Shown: piece after piece, positions 36,204-44,728 of the stretch | How positions within the stretch are numbered: position 1 is the stretch's first letter | Layout: each line of letters starts with the position of its first letter | DNA from: Dictyoglomus sp. NZ13-RE01 | GTDB taxonomy: Bacteria; Dictyoglomota; Dictyoglomia; Dictyoglomales; Dictyoglomaceae | Assembly (NCBI GenBank): GCA_002878375.1 | Contig: NIRF01000011.1 | Span: 1-54,067 of the forward strand | Reading direction: 5' to 3' | DNA length: 54,067 nucleotides | Program-made: the position numbers and the translations under genes | Notes under the pieces: generated by a model | Database searches by the model: none | What the model was told of the DNA's origin: nothing | Seen by the model: the letters and a program-made list of their open reading frames with translations, nothing else

Positions 36204-38787
36204 AAATTTTCTCTCCCAGATGTTTGATTAAAGGAATTATGGAGACAATTAAAATTAATATGAAATCATTAATACTAAGAGAACTAAGGTTAAAAAATTT
36301 TTTCCCAGCCTCAGTATAGAGGATTAACACTTGTAAGGCGAAGGAAAAAACAAAGGCGGAAACCAAATACATATTACTAAAAAGTCCTTTAATTGACTTT
36401 GCTCTCCTTATAGATAAAGCTAAAGCCTGGAACAATTGAGAAAAAACTAATGTGGAAAAGGCAACTGTTCTTGCAAAATTGATATCACCTGTCCTTAATC
36501 CCCAATAGAAGATAAGTAAAGAGCCAAATCCCATGATTAATCCATCAATTATAATTCTTCTCCATAGTCTTCCTGTAAGAATTCCCTCATTTATAGGACG
36601 AGGTTTTCTTTTCATTAAATCTTCTTCTGCAGGCTCCATTCCCAACGCTAATGCAGGGAAACCATCAGTAATAAGGTTTATCCATAAGAGTTCCAAAGGG
36701 GTTAGAGGTAAAGGAAATCTCAATAAGACACTTACCGCCACAACAAAAACCTCACTAATATTACAAGAAAATAAATAGTAAGTTACTTTCCTAATGTTGT
36801 CAAAGATCCTTCTACCTTCCTCAACTGCCTTTACGATTGTAGCAAAACTATCATCAAGCAAAACTAAATCTGATGCTTCTCTTGCTACCTCGGTTCCTCT
36901 ATTTCCCATGCTTACTCCTATATCCGCAGTCTTTAAAGCTGGAGCATCATTTACCCCATCTCCAGTCATTGCCACAATTTCTCCTTTTTCCTTCAATCTT
37001 TTAACAATTTCCATTTTATGTTCAGGAAGTACTCGAGAAAATAATGCTACGTTATCCCAATCAATCCTATCAAATATATTCTTTTCTTTTAAATCCTCCC
37101 CTTGATATGCCTTCCTATTCTCTATATCTATACCTAAATCTTTAGCTATCTTCCTTGCAGTCCATAGATAATCTCCCGTAACGATTATAGGCTTAATTCC
37201 AGCTTGAGAACAAAGTTCAATTGCTTCTTTTACTTCTTCCCTTAATGGATCTAAGAAGGCAATAAACCCTAAGAATATTAAATCTTCTTCAATATTATTA
37301 ACATCCAAAGTATCAAGAATCCTTTTTGCTACTGCTAAAACCCTAAGTCCATCTTTTGCTAAATTTATTTGAATCTCTGTCAATTTTTTTCGCAAATCTT
37401 CATCAATTGGCATTATTTCATTTCTTATTTTAATATACTTGCTCTTTTCTAATATACCCTCAGGAGCTCCTTTTAAAGCTACAATATACTTACTATCTTT
37501 GTTATCCTTATAAATTATGCATACTCTTTTTCTTTTAGAATCAAAGGGAATCTCCTGAATTCTTTCTTTACCATCTAAAGCTTGAGATAATATACCTAAG
37601 GACTCCGCAGTTCTATAAATTGCAATATCCAAAGGATCCCCTAAATATTCCTTCTCTTTCCTTCTTACACTACTACTAAGCACACTGATTTCTAAAATAT
37701 CAAAGATATCATTAATGCTCTCTGAAAATTCCTTTTTATTATAGGATTTATCAATAGTACTTATCTTGACAAGCTCCATTTTATTTTCTGTCAAAGTACC
37801 TGTTTTATCAGTACATATAACAGTAGTAGCCCCAAGAGCCTCTACAGCAGAGAGCCTTCTAACTACAGCTTTTCTTCTTGCCATCTCCTGAACTCCTATG
37901 GCAAGAAGTATGGTAATAACAGTTGGTAATCCTTCTGGGATAGCAGCAACTGCCAAACTTACAGAGGTCATAAACATTTCAAGCAAATTTCTTCCTTGTA
38001 CAATACCAATTATTAAAAGTATAAAAACTAAGGATAATATTAAAAGAGATATCTGTTTTCCCAACCTTTCCAGTTCTCGCTGAAGAGGAGTAGGTTCCTC
38101 TTTCATTTCTGATAAAAGCTTAGCTATCCTTCCAAGAGCTGTGTTTTCACCAGTCCCAACAACAATTCCTAATCCTTTTCCCGCTATTATATAAGTTCCT
38201 TTAAAGCCCATATTGTACTGTTCTCCTAAATCTAAATCTTCACTTCCCACAAAACTTGCATCTTTTCTCACTGCAATAGATTCTCCTGTAAGAATAGATT
38301 CATCTATTTGGATGTTATTTGTCTCTATAAATCTTATATCTGCAGGGATTTTCTCCCCTTCCTCCAAAATCACTATATCTCCTGGTACTAAATCTTCCAA
38401 CAAGACTTCCTCTATCTTTCCCTCTCTAATTACTTTCACACTTGGATTAGTAAGAGCTTTAATGCTTGATAAGGTTTTTTCAGCCTTAAATTCTTGTATC
38501 GAACCTAATAAAGCATTGATTATAACTATGACAAAAATGGCTATAGCATCTTTAACTTCGCCTAATAGAAGAGAAATAAAAGTTGCAACAAGAAGAATTA
38601 TTGTAAGGAATTCTTTAAACTGACTTAGAAAAACCTTTAAAAAAGTAGCAGGAGGCTTCTCAGGAAGAGTATTCTTCCCATATAAACTTTGTCTTCTTGC
38701 AACTTCTTCTTTGGAAAGTCCCTTTTCAATATCAGTATTTAACTCTTCTGCCACTTCCTCAATGGAAAGAGTATGCCAACTTTTCAT
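36187..38787 (-). CDS. Ca2+-type P-type (P2) cation-transporting ATPase
   Basis: An 866-residue membrane ATPase. The actuator motif LTGES, the phosphorylated aspartate D327 in CTDKTGTLTENKM, the nucleotide-domain KGAPE, and the hinge motif MTGDGVNDAPALKTADIGVSMG are visible; PEGLP in the fourth membrane helix and the N-terminal cation-ATPase domain (WHTLSIEEVAEELNT) and C-terminal domain fit PMCA/SERCA-like calcium pumps. It probably exports Ca2+ (possibly Mn2+) using ATP. It overlaps mscS by 4 bases and the LysM gene by 17. Confidence 0.93.
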   Translation of the reverse strand: MKSWHTLSIEEVAEELNTDIEKGLSKEEVARRQSLYGKNTLPEKPPATFLKVFLSQFKEFLTIILLVATFISLLLGEVKDAIAIFVIVIINALLGSIQEFKAEKTLSSIKALTNPSVKVIREGKIEEVLLEDLVPGDIVILEEGEKIPADIRFIETNNIQIDESILTGESIAVRKDASFVGSEDLDLGEQYNMGFKGTYIIAGKGLGIVVGTGENTALGRIAKLLSEMKEEPTPLQRELERLGKQISLLILSLVFILLIIGIVQGRNLLEMFMTSVSLAVAAIPEGLPTVITILLAIGVQEMARRKAVVRRLSAVEALGATTVICTDKTGTLTENKMELVKISTIDKSYNKKEFSESINDIFDILEISVLSSSVRRKEKEYLGDPLDIAIYRTAESLGILSQALDGKERIQEIPFDSKRKRVCIIYKDNKDSKYIVALKGAPEGILEKSKYIKIRNEIMPIDEDLRKKLTEIQINLAKDGLRVLAVAKRILDTLDVNNIEEDLIFLGFIAFLDPLREEVKEAIELCSQAGIKPIIVTGDYLWTARKIAKDLGIDIENRKAYQGEDLKEKNIFDRIDWDNVALFSRVLPEHKMEIVKRLKEKGEIVAMTGDGVNDAPALKTADIGVSMGNRGTEVAREASDLVLLDDSFATIVKAVEEGRRIFDNIRKVTYYLFSCNISEVFVVAVSVLLRFPLPLTPLELLWINLITDGFPALALGMEPAEEDLMKRKPRPINEGILTGRLWRRIIIDGLIMGFGSLLIFYWGLRTGDINFARTVAFSTLVFSQLFQALALSIRRAKSIKGLFSNMYLVSAFVFSFALQVLILYTEAGKKFFNLSSLSINDFILILIVSIIPLIKHLGEKIYEKIF

Positions 38788-39596
38788 ATGAGTTCTATAA
38801 CCCCCAATTTTTCTAAAGCATCGAGCAATTCAAATCGCATTTCCCTTTCTATTCTCCACCTTTCTCCAGCCTTCGTTTTTATAACTACTAAAACCTCATA
38901 TTTTCCGCCACCGTATCCTGTAATACCTAAAACCTTTGGATCCTCGAGAATTTTATCATCTCTTTCTCTTAATTTTTGAGAAATTTCTTTAACTAATTCT
39001 AATCCTTTCTTTGGAGGAAGTTTTGCTGGTATTATCAACTTTATAACTGCATTATTATAATCCGCCCCATAGTTTCTAATGGTGTTTATTTGCCCATTAG
39101 GTATCACATATAAAGTTCCATCAAAAGATCTCAACTTAGTAGACCTTATACTTATATCCTCAACGGTCCCCTCTATCCCACCAATCTCTACAAAATCTCC
39201 AACATTAATAGCTCTTTCTAAGAGTAAGAAGAAGCCAGATACAAAATCTTTTATAAGATTTTGAGCCCCAAAGGCTACAGCAAAACTTGCAATCCCCAAG
39301 CTTGCTAAAATAGTCTTTGCATCAAGACCAAAAAAGTTAAGAATGATGAAAATAACAGAAATTATAAAAGAATATCTTAATAAGTTCTGTAAGAGTCTAT
39401 AGAAGGTGAGAATGCTTCTTCTATGACTTTCTGGAAGATCTTTACTCAGTGCTAATTTTAAAGACCTATTTATTAAATAGTTAAGAAATTTAAATAATAA
39501 ATAGGCAATAAAAATATAAAGTAATGAATACATAAACTTTGTAAACAAGCCATCAAAACTATGAATCCATGAAAAAATATTTACGCCACTCTTCAT
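38784..39596 (-). CDS. mscS: Small-conductance mechanosensitive channel MscS
   Basis: A 270-residue channel with three membrane helices and the MscS beta domain. The pore-lining helix region GIASFAVAFGAQNLIKDFVSGF (about 99-120), GDFVEIGGIEGTVEDISIRST and the gating-domain YVIPNGQI are characteristic. It releases solutes on hypo-osmotic shock. The start lies inside the HNH gene (38-base overlap); GAGGAAA just before the ATG is an adequate ribosome site. A later in-frame ATG at residue 22 would shorten the N-terminal periplasmic part and avoid most of the overlap. Confidence 0.93.
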   Translation of the reverse strand: MKSGVNIFSWIHSFDGLFTKFMYSLLYIFIAYLLFKFLNYLINRSLKLALSKDLPESHRRSILTFYRLLQNLLRYSFIISVIFIILNFFGLDAKTILASLGIASFAVAFGAQNLIKDFVSGFFLLLERAINVGDFVEIGGIEGTVEDISIRSTKLRSFDGTLYVIPNGQINTIRNYGADYNNAVIKLIIPAKLPPKKGLELVKEISQKLRERDDKILEDPKVLGITGYGGGKYEVLVVIKTKAGERWRIEREMRFELLDALEKLGVIELI

Positions 39597-40080
39597 TTTC
39601 CTCTAACTCCAAATATTTCATTAATCTAAAATAGGGAATATACTTTGGAGGCTTAGGCTCCCTCAAAAGCTTCATTTTTGCCTCCTCCAAGGTTTTATCT
39701 CCTTTTTTCTTATTACATTCCTTACAAGCACAAACTAAATTCTCCCAAACCGATTTTCCGCCTAATCTTTTTGGTATAACATGATCAATAGTCATTTCCC
39801 CACCTTTTTTCCCACAATACTGACATGTATAATTATCCCTTATAAATATTCCCTTTCTTGATAGTTTCAATTCTAATCTTGGTCTTCTCACAAAATAAAG
39901 GAGCCTAATCACAGAAGGAATCACAAAATAAGTAGACGGAGAAACAATAATTCCACTATTTTGCTCCACAACCTCCGCTTTTTTCTGTATAATAAGGGAT
40001 ATAGCCCTCTTCACAGTACATACATCCAAGGGCTCATAATTGCTATTTAAAACCAAGACTTTGCTCTCTAAGGTCTTCAT
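39559..40080 (-). CDS. HNH endonuclease family protein
   Basis: A 173-residue protein. The central fold has zinc-binding CQYCGKKG, the HNH core TIDHVIPKRLGGKSVWENLV and CKECNKKKGDKT (about 95-145). The N-terminal part (KVLVLNSNYEPLDVCTVKRA) is the usual companion of solitary bacterial HNH proteins. Substrate DNA and role are unknown; such genes are common outside of restriction systems. There is no ribosome site; the -10 promoter lies 8 bases before the ATG, so a leaderless mRNA is expected. It overlaps mscS by 38 bases. Confidence 0.88.
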   Translation of the reverse strand: MKTLESKVLVLNSNYEPLDVCTVKRAISLIIQKKAEVVEQNSGIIVSPSTYFVIPSVIRLLYFVRRPRLELKLSRKGIFIRDNYTCQYCGKKGGEMTIDHVIPKRLGGKSVWENLVCACKECNKKKGDKTLEEAKMKLLREPKPPKYIPYFRLMKYLELEENEEWRKYFFMDS

Positions 40081-40088
40081 ATTTTAAA

Positions 40089-40099
40089 ATTATACCATA
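40089..40099 (-). promoter_or_regulatory. Extended -10 promoter of the HNH gene, probably leaderless
   Basis: The minus strand reads TATGGTATAAT, a perfect extended -10, ending 8 bases before the ATG (40080). It lies between the stop of the glycosylphosphotransferase and the HNH start. A TTGGAA 19 bases upstream is a poor -35. Confidence 0.6.
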
Positions 40100-41479
40100 C
40101 TAATAGGCTCCTCTTCCAAGAATCACCGCTGGAATTGTCTTAAGAATAATTTCTAAATCCAAAGCTAAAGACCAATTTTGGATATAGTATAAATCTAACT
40201 GCACCCTTCTTGCATAATCTAAATCGCTCCTTCCACTTACCTGCCAAAGTCCTGTAAGTCCTGGTTTAACTCTCAAAATCTCATCTGCAAAATTTCCATA
40301 TTTCTCCAACTCTTTCCTCGTAACAGGTCTTGGTCCTACAACACTCAACTCTCCCTTAAGAATATTGAATAATTGTGGAATTTCATCCAAACTCCATTTT
40401 CTTAAAAATCTTCCTATTTTTGTTACCCTTGGATCGTTCTTCAGCTTGAAATTCTTCTCAAATTCCATCTTTAGTTGAGGATATTGCTCTAAAATCTTGT
40501 CTGCATCCTTATACATGGTTCTAAACTTCCAAATATATATATCTCTCCCATATCTTCCTACTCTCTTATGTTTGTAAATAATAGGTCCCTCAGAGTCTAA
40601 CTTTATTAAAAGGGCAATAACAATCATAAGAGGAGAAAAGAGTACAAGACCCAGAGTAGCTATAAAAATATCCATAATCTCCTTAATATATCCTTGCCAA
40701 CCCTCAAGCCGAGAAGTCTTTATTCTTACTATTGGTATTCCGCTAATTTCATCAAAAACAATGTTTGAGCCAAAAAGAAGGTAAAGCTCTGGAACTATTT
40801 TTATAATTATTCCCTTTTTACGAGATATATCCAAAAGCTCCAATATCTCCTCACTTTTTACCGATTGAGTTATAACTATCTCATCCAAATCAGGAGATTT
40901 ATCCAAGTAATCCCTTAGTCCAGACAAATCTGGCAAAGCTTTTACTACCTTATAGCCTATCCACGAATTTTTATTCCAAAAATCTAAAAGAATATTTGAT
41001 ATTTCATTTTCTCCTATAACTGCAACCTTGTTTAAATTTTTATCAAGCTTAAAAATTCCCCATCTCAAGATAAATATAAAAATTCTATTTATAAAAAGGA
41101 GAAATAGAGAGGAAAAGCCAGTTAGAATAAATATGAGACGGGAAAAAGAAAAATCTCTATAAAAGAAGGAGAGAAAAGAAAGAATAAATATAGAAAAGGA
41201 TGAAGAGATAAATACAGGCTTAAATGTAAGATAATGTTTATACTCGTAAGCTCTATTTACGAATAGTAGAAAAATGGTTAATAAAGCGAAGATAAAGGTT
41301 AGATAAAAATAATATGGAAAAAATTCTGGAAAATCTCTTTCTGGTAAATAGAGCTGGGGAATTTTTGTAAGAAAATTGAATCTAATATAATAGGCAAAAG
41401 GGACAGAAAGTAGTAGACTTATAAAGTCTAATATTATCAGGAGAAGTAGCCAAAATGTCTCTTTTCTTTCTCTTTCCAT
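40100..41479 (-). CDS. Polyprenyl-phosphate sugar-1-phosphate transferase (WcaJ/WbaP type)
   Basis: A 459-residue membrane enzyme. Four or five N-terminal hydrophobic segments (10-125) precede a CoA-binding-like domain (about 140-240), one more membrane helix (near 270) and the bacterial sugar-transferase domain with KHKRVGRYGRDIYIWKFRTM, KWSLDEIPQLFNILKGELSVVGPRPV and KPGLTGLWQVSGRSD. It starts surface polysaccharide synthesis by moving a hexose 1-phosphate onto undecaprenyl phosphate. Its ATG has no clear ribosome site; a strong promoter lies upstream and overlaps the divergent one. Confidence 0.93.
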   Translation of the reverse strand: MERERKETFWLLLLIILDFISLLLSVPFAYYIRFNFLTKIPQLYLPERDFPEFFPYYFYLTFIFALLTIFLLFVNRAYEYKHYLTFKPVFISSSFSIFILSFLSFFYRDFSFSRLIFILTGFSSLFLLFINRIFIFILRWGIFKLDKNLNKVAVIGENEISNILLDFWNKNSWIGYKVVKALPDLSGLRDYLDKSPDLDEIVITQSVKSEEILELLDISRKKGIIIKIVPELYLLFGSNIVFDEISGIPIVRIKTSRLEGWQGYIKEIMDIFIATLGLVLFSPLMIVIALLIKLDSEGPIIYKHKRVGRYGRDIYIWKFRTMYKDADKILEQYPQLKMEFEKNFKLKNDPRVTKIGRFLRKWSLDEIPQLFNILKGELSVVGPRPVTRKELEKYGNFADEILRVKPGLTGLWQVSGRSDLDYARRVQLDLYYIQNWSLALDLEIILKTIPAVILGRGAY

Positions 41480-41488
41480 AATAAAAAC

Positions 41489-41517
41489 TTGCTTTATTTT
41501 CTCTTTTGGATTATAAA
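41489..41517 (+). promoter_or_regulatory. Promoter of the barrel/LolA-like gene pair
   Basis: TTGCTT (41489-41494) and TATAAA (41512-41517) are 17 bases apart; transcription should start near 41524, 31 bases before the ATG at 41555. Its -10 overlaps the -10 of the divergent promoter. Confidence 0.6.
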
Positions 41518-41538
41518 AAGAAATAATGAATATGTCAA
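41510..41538 (-). promoter_or_regulatory. Consensus promoter of the glycosylphosphotransferase gene
   Basis: On the minus strand TTGACA (41533-41538) and TATAAT (41510-41515) are exactly 17 bases apart, a perfect consensus promoter. The -10 shares four bases with that of the plus-strand promoter, so both cannot be occupied at once. Confidence 0.75.
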
Positions 41539-41554
41539 AACTTGGGAGGAGAGT

Positions 41555-42577
41555 ATGAGGAGATTTTACTTCTTCTTATTAATTATAGGTTTTTTAGTGA
41601 GCGTAAGCTTTGCAAGTGAGTGGGGAATTTTAGAATTAAGTACAGAAGTCTATTCAGGCTTAAGTGAATCTTTACAGAAATATAGCTTTCTACTTGAAAG
41701 GTGGTGGGACGATTCCTTAGGTTTCAGCCTTTATTTAGGAAAAGACGAATATTTCAAGTATAGAATTGGGATTCAAACTCCATATCTTAGAGGAATCTAT
41801 GGCTACTTTTATCCTAACTTGAATTTTTATACCAAAAATTTAGAATTTAAGGGAGGCTTTTTAGGACTTTATATTCAAAGTGATGAAATATATTTACTAT
41901 CTGGAGAAGACTTGGAAAATTACGAAAAGATAACAACTTTGGGATGGCAAAGAGCTATAAGTCAGTATAATATAGGGAATTTTTCTATATCCTCCTATTC
42001 AGGGAACTATCTATTTGATATAAATCTCCTCCATAAAATCAATATTTTTGGAAATTTACCCTTAGGAACAACTTCTGTATCAGAAGAAATTTCCATCCTT
42101 ATGAAAAGAAACCAGCTTTATTTAAGTGGAGCTTTAAAAGGAGAGTTAGGTGTAGGTAATCTGTACTTTATGGCTTACTTAGGCTCAAACCACAAGGAGA
42201 ACTTAGATCTAACAGATATATATCCTGGAGAGTTTGGAGGGGAAGCATATATTAGGTTTCCATTAACCTTAGAAGCAAACACCAGTTTCTCCTTAGGATA
42301 TTTCCATAATTTTGAGAATGGTATAGGAAGGATTAAAGCAGGAACCTCTTTAGAATGGAAACTCTCGGATTTTATAAACTTAGAAATTCTTTCTAATTTA
42401 GAATATTTCTTGTCTAAGAATTACAACTTTACTCAAAAAGTACAGATAAACTTTCCAACTCTTGAAGGAGCATTGGTAGGAAGTATTTATTGGCAATACT
42501 ATACTAATAGAGAATTAACAGGAAACTTGTTGGATGAGAGCCAGACCATTGGCCTAAAAATTTCATATCAGTATTAA
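41555..42577 (+). CDS. Secreted protein, probable outer-membrane beta-barrel
   Basis: A 340-residue protein from the ATG at 41555 (GGGAGG at 41544-41549; an in-frame ATG at 41489 lacks a site and lies in the promoter). The N-terminus MRRFYFFLLIIGFLVSVSFA is a signal peptide. The rest has no cysteines, many aromatic and glycine residues, and short alternating polar/hydrophobic stretches such as LYLSGALKGELGVGNLYFMAYLGSN, ending in ISYQY, as in outer-membrane barrels that end in an aromatic residue. I do not recognise a family. It precedes a LolA-like gene by 14 bases. Confidence 0.65.
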   Translation: MRRFYFFLLIIGFLVSVSFASEWGILELSTEVYSGLSESLQKYSFLLERWWDDSLGFSLYLGKDEYFKYRIGIQTPYLRGIYGYFYPNLNFYTKNLEFKGGFLGLYIQSDEIYLLSGEDLENYEKITTLGWQRAISQYNIGNFSISSYSGNYLFDINLLHKINIFGNLPLGTTSVSEEISILMKRNQLYLSGALKGELGVGNLYFMAYLGSNHKENLDLTDIYPGEFGGEAYIRFPLTLEANTSFSLGYFHNFENGIGRIKAGTSLEWKLSDFINLEILSNLEYFLSKNYNFTQKVQINFPTLEGALVGSIYWQYYTNRELTGNLLDESQTIGLKISYQY

Positions 42578-42591
42578 TGGAGGTATAAGCC

Positions 42592-43317
42592 ATGAGAAAA
42601 ATTAGTTTAATTCTATTTATCCTTATCTTTTTAATTAGTCCCATCTTAGCCCAGGTATCTGGAGAGAATATATTAAAGGATATGCAAGCAAAATGGTCCT
42701 CTGCAAAGGACTTGCAAATGAAATTTTCTATAACCATTTATTCTTACTCCTCTAAGGGTGAGGCTATATCCCAAAAAATGACCATGGAAATGTACTATAT
42801 TTCTTCTCCACAAGTAGTAAGAATAAACTTTCTTGAACCTGCTCTCTTTGCAGGACAGATCATACTAATAGATAATGAAAAGAAATTGGTTAGAATATAT
42901 ATGCCATCCACAAAACAAATATTAGAAAGTGATCTAACCCAAACAGGAACAATGACCTCTTCAATTTTAAACATACCTGGAGTAAGTGGGAAAGAAAGTG
43001 ATTTTTCCTTTGATGTCTCCGAGGTGGTAGAAAAAAATCAGAAATTGTATAAAATTGTTGGGAAACCTAATACTCCTGAGTTAAAAACGCAAATGTCCTA
43101 CTTTGAGCTTTATATTACAAAGGATGAAATGAAACCAGTAAGATTAAAGATTTATGATATTGAGCAAAAATTATATATGGAAATGGTTTGGCTGGATATT
43201 AAAATAAACCAAAACTTACAAGTAAGCAAATTAAGAACTCTACCTCAAGGAAAAGTTGTAAAACAAAAAGAACTTCAACAGGTAACTCCTATTCCTTTCT
43301 TTAGTCCAACAAAATAG
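42592..43317 (+). CDS. LolA-like periplasmic lipoprotein-sorting protein
   Basis: A 241-residue secreted protein (signal peptide MRKISLILFILIFLISPILA). The mature part follows the LolA/LolB or LppX fold: ENILKDMQAKWSSAKDLQMKF, YYISSPQVVRINFLEP, LIDNEKKLVRIYMPSTKQI and LYITKDEMKPVRLKIYD. Such proteins carry lipids or lipoproteins across the periplasm to the outer membrane. It belongs to the DUF4292 / outer-membrane-lipoprotein-sorting branch more than to true LolA. It ends in a shared bidirectional terminator. Confidence 0.8.
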   Translation: MRKISLILFILIFLISPILAQVSGENILKDMQAKWSSAKDLQMKFSITIYSYSSKGEAISQKMTMEMYYISSPQVVRINFLEPALFAGQIILIDNEKKLVRIYMPSTKQILESDLTQTGTMTSSILNIPGVSGKESDFSFDVSEVVEKNQKLYKIVGKPNTPELKTQMSYFELYITKDEMKPVRLKIYDIEQKLYMEMVWLDIKINQNLQVSKLRTLPQGKVVKQKELQQVTPIPFFSPTK

Positions 43318-43338
43318 GGAGGAACTCCTCCCTATTTT
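43311..43338. terminator. Bidirectional terminator between convergent genes
   Basis: AAAATAGGGAGGA (43311-43323) pairs with TCCTCCCTATTTT (43326-43338), with a very small loop. The A/T ends make it work on both strands; it contains the stop codons of the LolA-like and ROK genes. Confidence 0.85.
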
Positions 43339-44273
43339 CCTATATTATCTAAGGCTACAGCAAGTGCCCCATAAAGTCCTATATCCTCTCCTAATTTTGA
43401 TTTAACTATCTCCACTTTTTCTACTGGCACAAGCTTTACTCTATCTCTTACTACCCTTTTTACTACTTCTAAAACCTCTTCCCCCGCATTAGTTATACCC
43501 CCTCCTAATACTACTCTTTCAGGGCTTAAAATGGTTATTATATTAGCAACTCCTATTCCTAAATATTCCAAGGATGAGAACCAAATTCTTTCCGCAACTT
43601 TGTCCCCTTTAAGATATGCCTCTCTTACCAATTTTGCAGATATTTTCTCTCTTTTACTAAGCTCTTTTAGTATGGTATCCTCTCCAGCTAAAATAGCAGA
43701 CTCCGCTCTTTTTGCAATGGCGGTACCTGATGCAAGAGCTTCTAAGCATCCCCTATTCCCACAATTACAAAGGGGACCATCAGGAAGAATCGTCTGATGC
43801 CCGACCTCCCCTGCACTATCCCTTTGTCCATGCAAAATCTTTCCATCAATAATTATTCCTCCTCCTATTCCTGTGCTTACAGTAATATAAACCATATTTC
43901 TTACACCTTTTCCAGCACCAAAATAATACTCTCCTAATCCTGCCGCATTTGCATCATTATCTAAGAATACTGGGAGATTAAGAGCATTCTCTAAATCTTT
44001 TTTTAAGGGCACAGCATCCCAACCTGGAAGGTTTGGTGGAGAATAAATAATTCCCTCCTTACTATCTAAGGGTCCTGCACATCCAACACCAATAGCAATA
44101 ACTTTCTCCTCTTCAAGCATTTTTAAGCTACTAACAATTTCCTCAAGAATCTTTTTATATCCTCTTTCAGGCTGAGTACTAAACACTATTTTTCTCTCCA
44201 AAGTACCATCCTTACTAAATCTTCCAACCGCAATCTTAGTTCCCCCAATATCCAAAGCTAAGATCTTCTCCAT
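43332..44273 (-). CDS. ROK-family sugar kinase (glucokinase-like)
   Basis: A 313-residue kinase. LDIGGTKIAVGRF (6-18) is the ATP phosphate motif, LDNDANAAGLGEY holds the catalytic Asp, STGIGGGIIIDGKILHG follows, and LCNCGNRGCLEALASG (about 166-181) is the zinc motif of bacterial ROK glucokinases. It probably makes glucose 6-phosphate from glucose set free from dextrins. It is the last gene of the uvr operon and overlaps ogt by 16 bases. Confidence 0.9.
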   Translation of the reverse strand: MEKILALDIGGTKIAVGRFSKDGTLERKIVFSTQPERGYKKILEEIVSSLKMLEEEKVIAIGVGCAGPLDSKEGIIYSPPNLPGWDAVPLKKDLENALNLPVFLDNDANAAGLGEYYFGAGKGVRNMVYITVSTGIGGGIIIDGKILHGQRDSAGEVGHQTILPDGPLCNCGNRGCLEALASGTAIAKRAESAILAGEDTILKELSKREKISAKLVREAYLKGDKVAERIWFSSLEYLGIGVANIITILSPERVVLGGGITNAGEEVLEVVKRVVRDRVKLVPVEKVEIVKSKLGEDIGLYGALAVALDNIGK

Positions 44274-44728
44274 TTCAAATCCTCCACCCTAACTCCTTCT
44301 AAATTAAGTAATTTCCTTTTAAAATCAATACCTAAGCTGAAGTCACCTAATTCCCCATTACTTTTTATTACCCGATGGCAGGGAACTACAATTAAAAAGG
44401 GGTTTTTAGCCATCGCCTGTCCAACCGCCCTTGCTTTCTTTATATCCCCCAATTTTTCTGCTAATCCCTTATAGGATATAACATTACCATAGGGTATTTC
44501 TCTTGCAACCTCGTAAACTTTTTTGTAGAAATAGGGAACTTGAGAATAATCCAATGGAATATTAGAAAAATCTACTCTTTCTCCTTCAAAATAGGATTTA
44601 AAAAGATTAAAATAGGGGAATTTTTCATAACCATCTATATAATCCTCTTGCCAAAAGATTTTCTTAACAACCCTATCCTCATAAAAAACCACCAAATAAC
44701 CATTATAAATCGGTAATATGCCCGTCAT
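44258..44728 (-). CDS. ogt: Methylated-DNA--protein-cysteine S-methyltransferase
   Basis: A 156-residue suicide repair protein that removes methyl groups from O6-methylguanine. [23 protein letters not shown] (helix-turn-helix), the reactive C117 in IVVPCHRVI and the following [18 protein letters not shown] are typical. It overlaps uvrA by 4 bases and the ROK gene by 16, placing two DNA repair systems in one operon. Confidence 0.95.
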   Translation of the reverse strand: MTGILPIYNGYLVVFYEDRVVKKIFWQEDYIDGYEKFPYFNLFKSYFEGERVDFSNIPLDYSQVPYFYKKVYEVAREIPYGNVISYKGLAEKLGDIKKARAVGQAMAKNPFLIVVPCHRVIKSNGELGDFSLGIDFKRKLLNLEGVRVEDLKWRRS

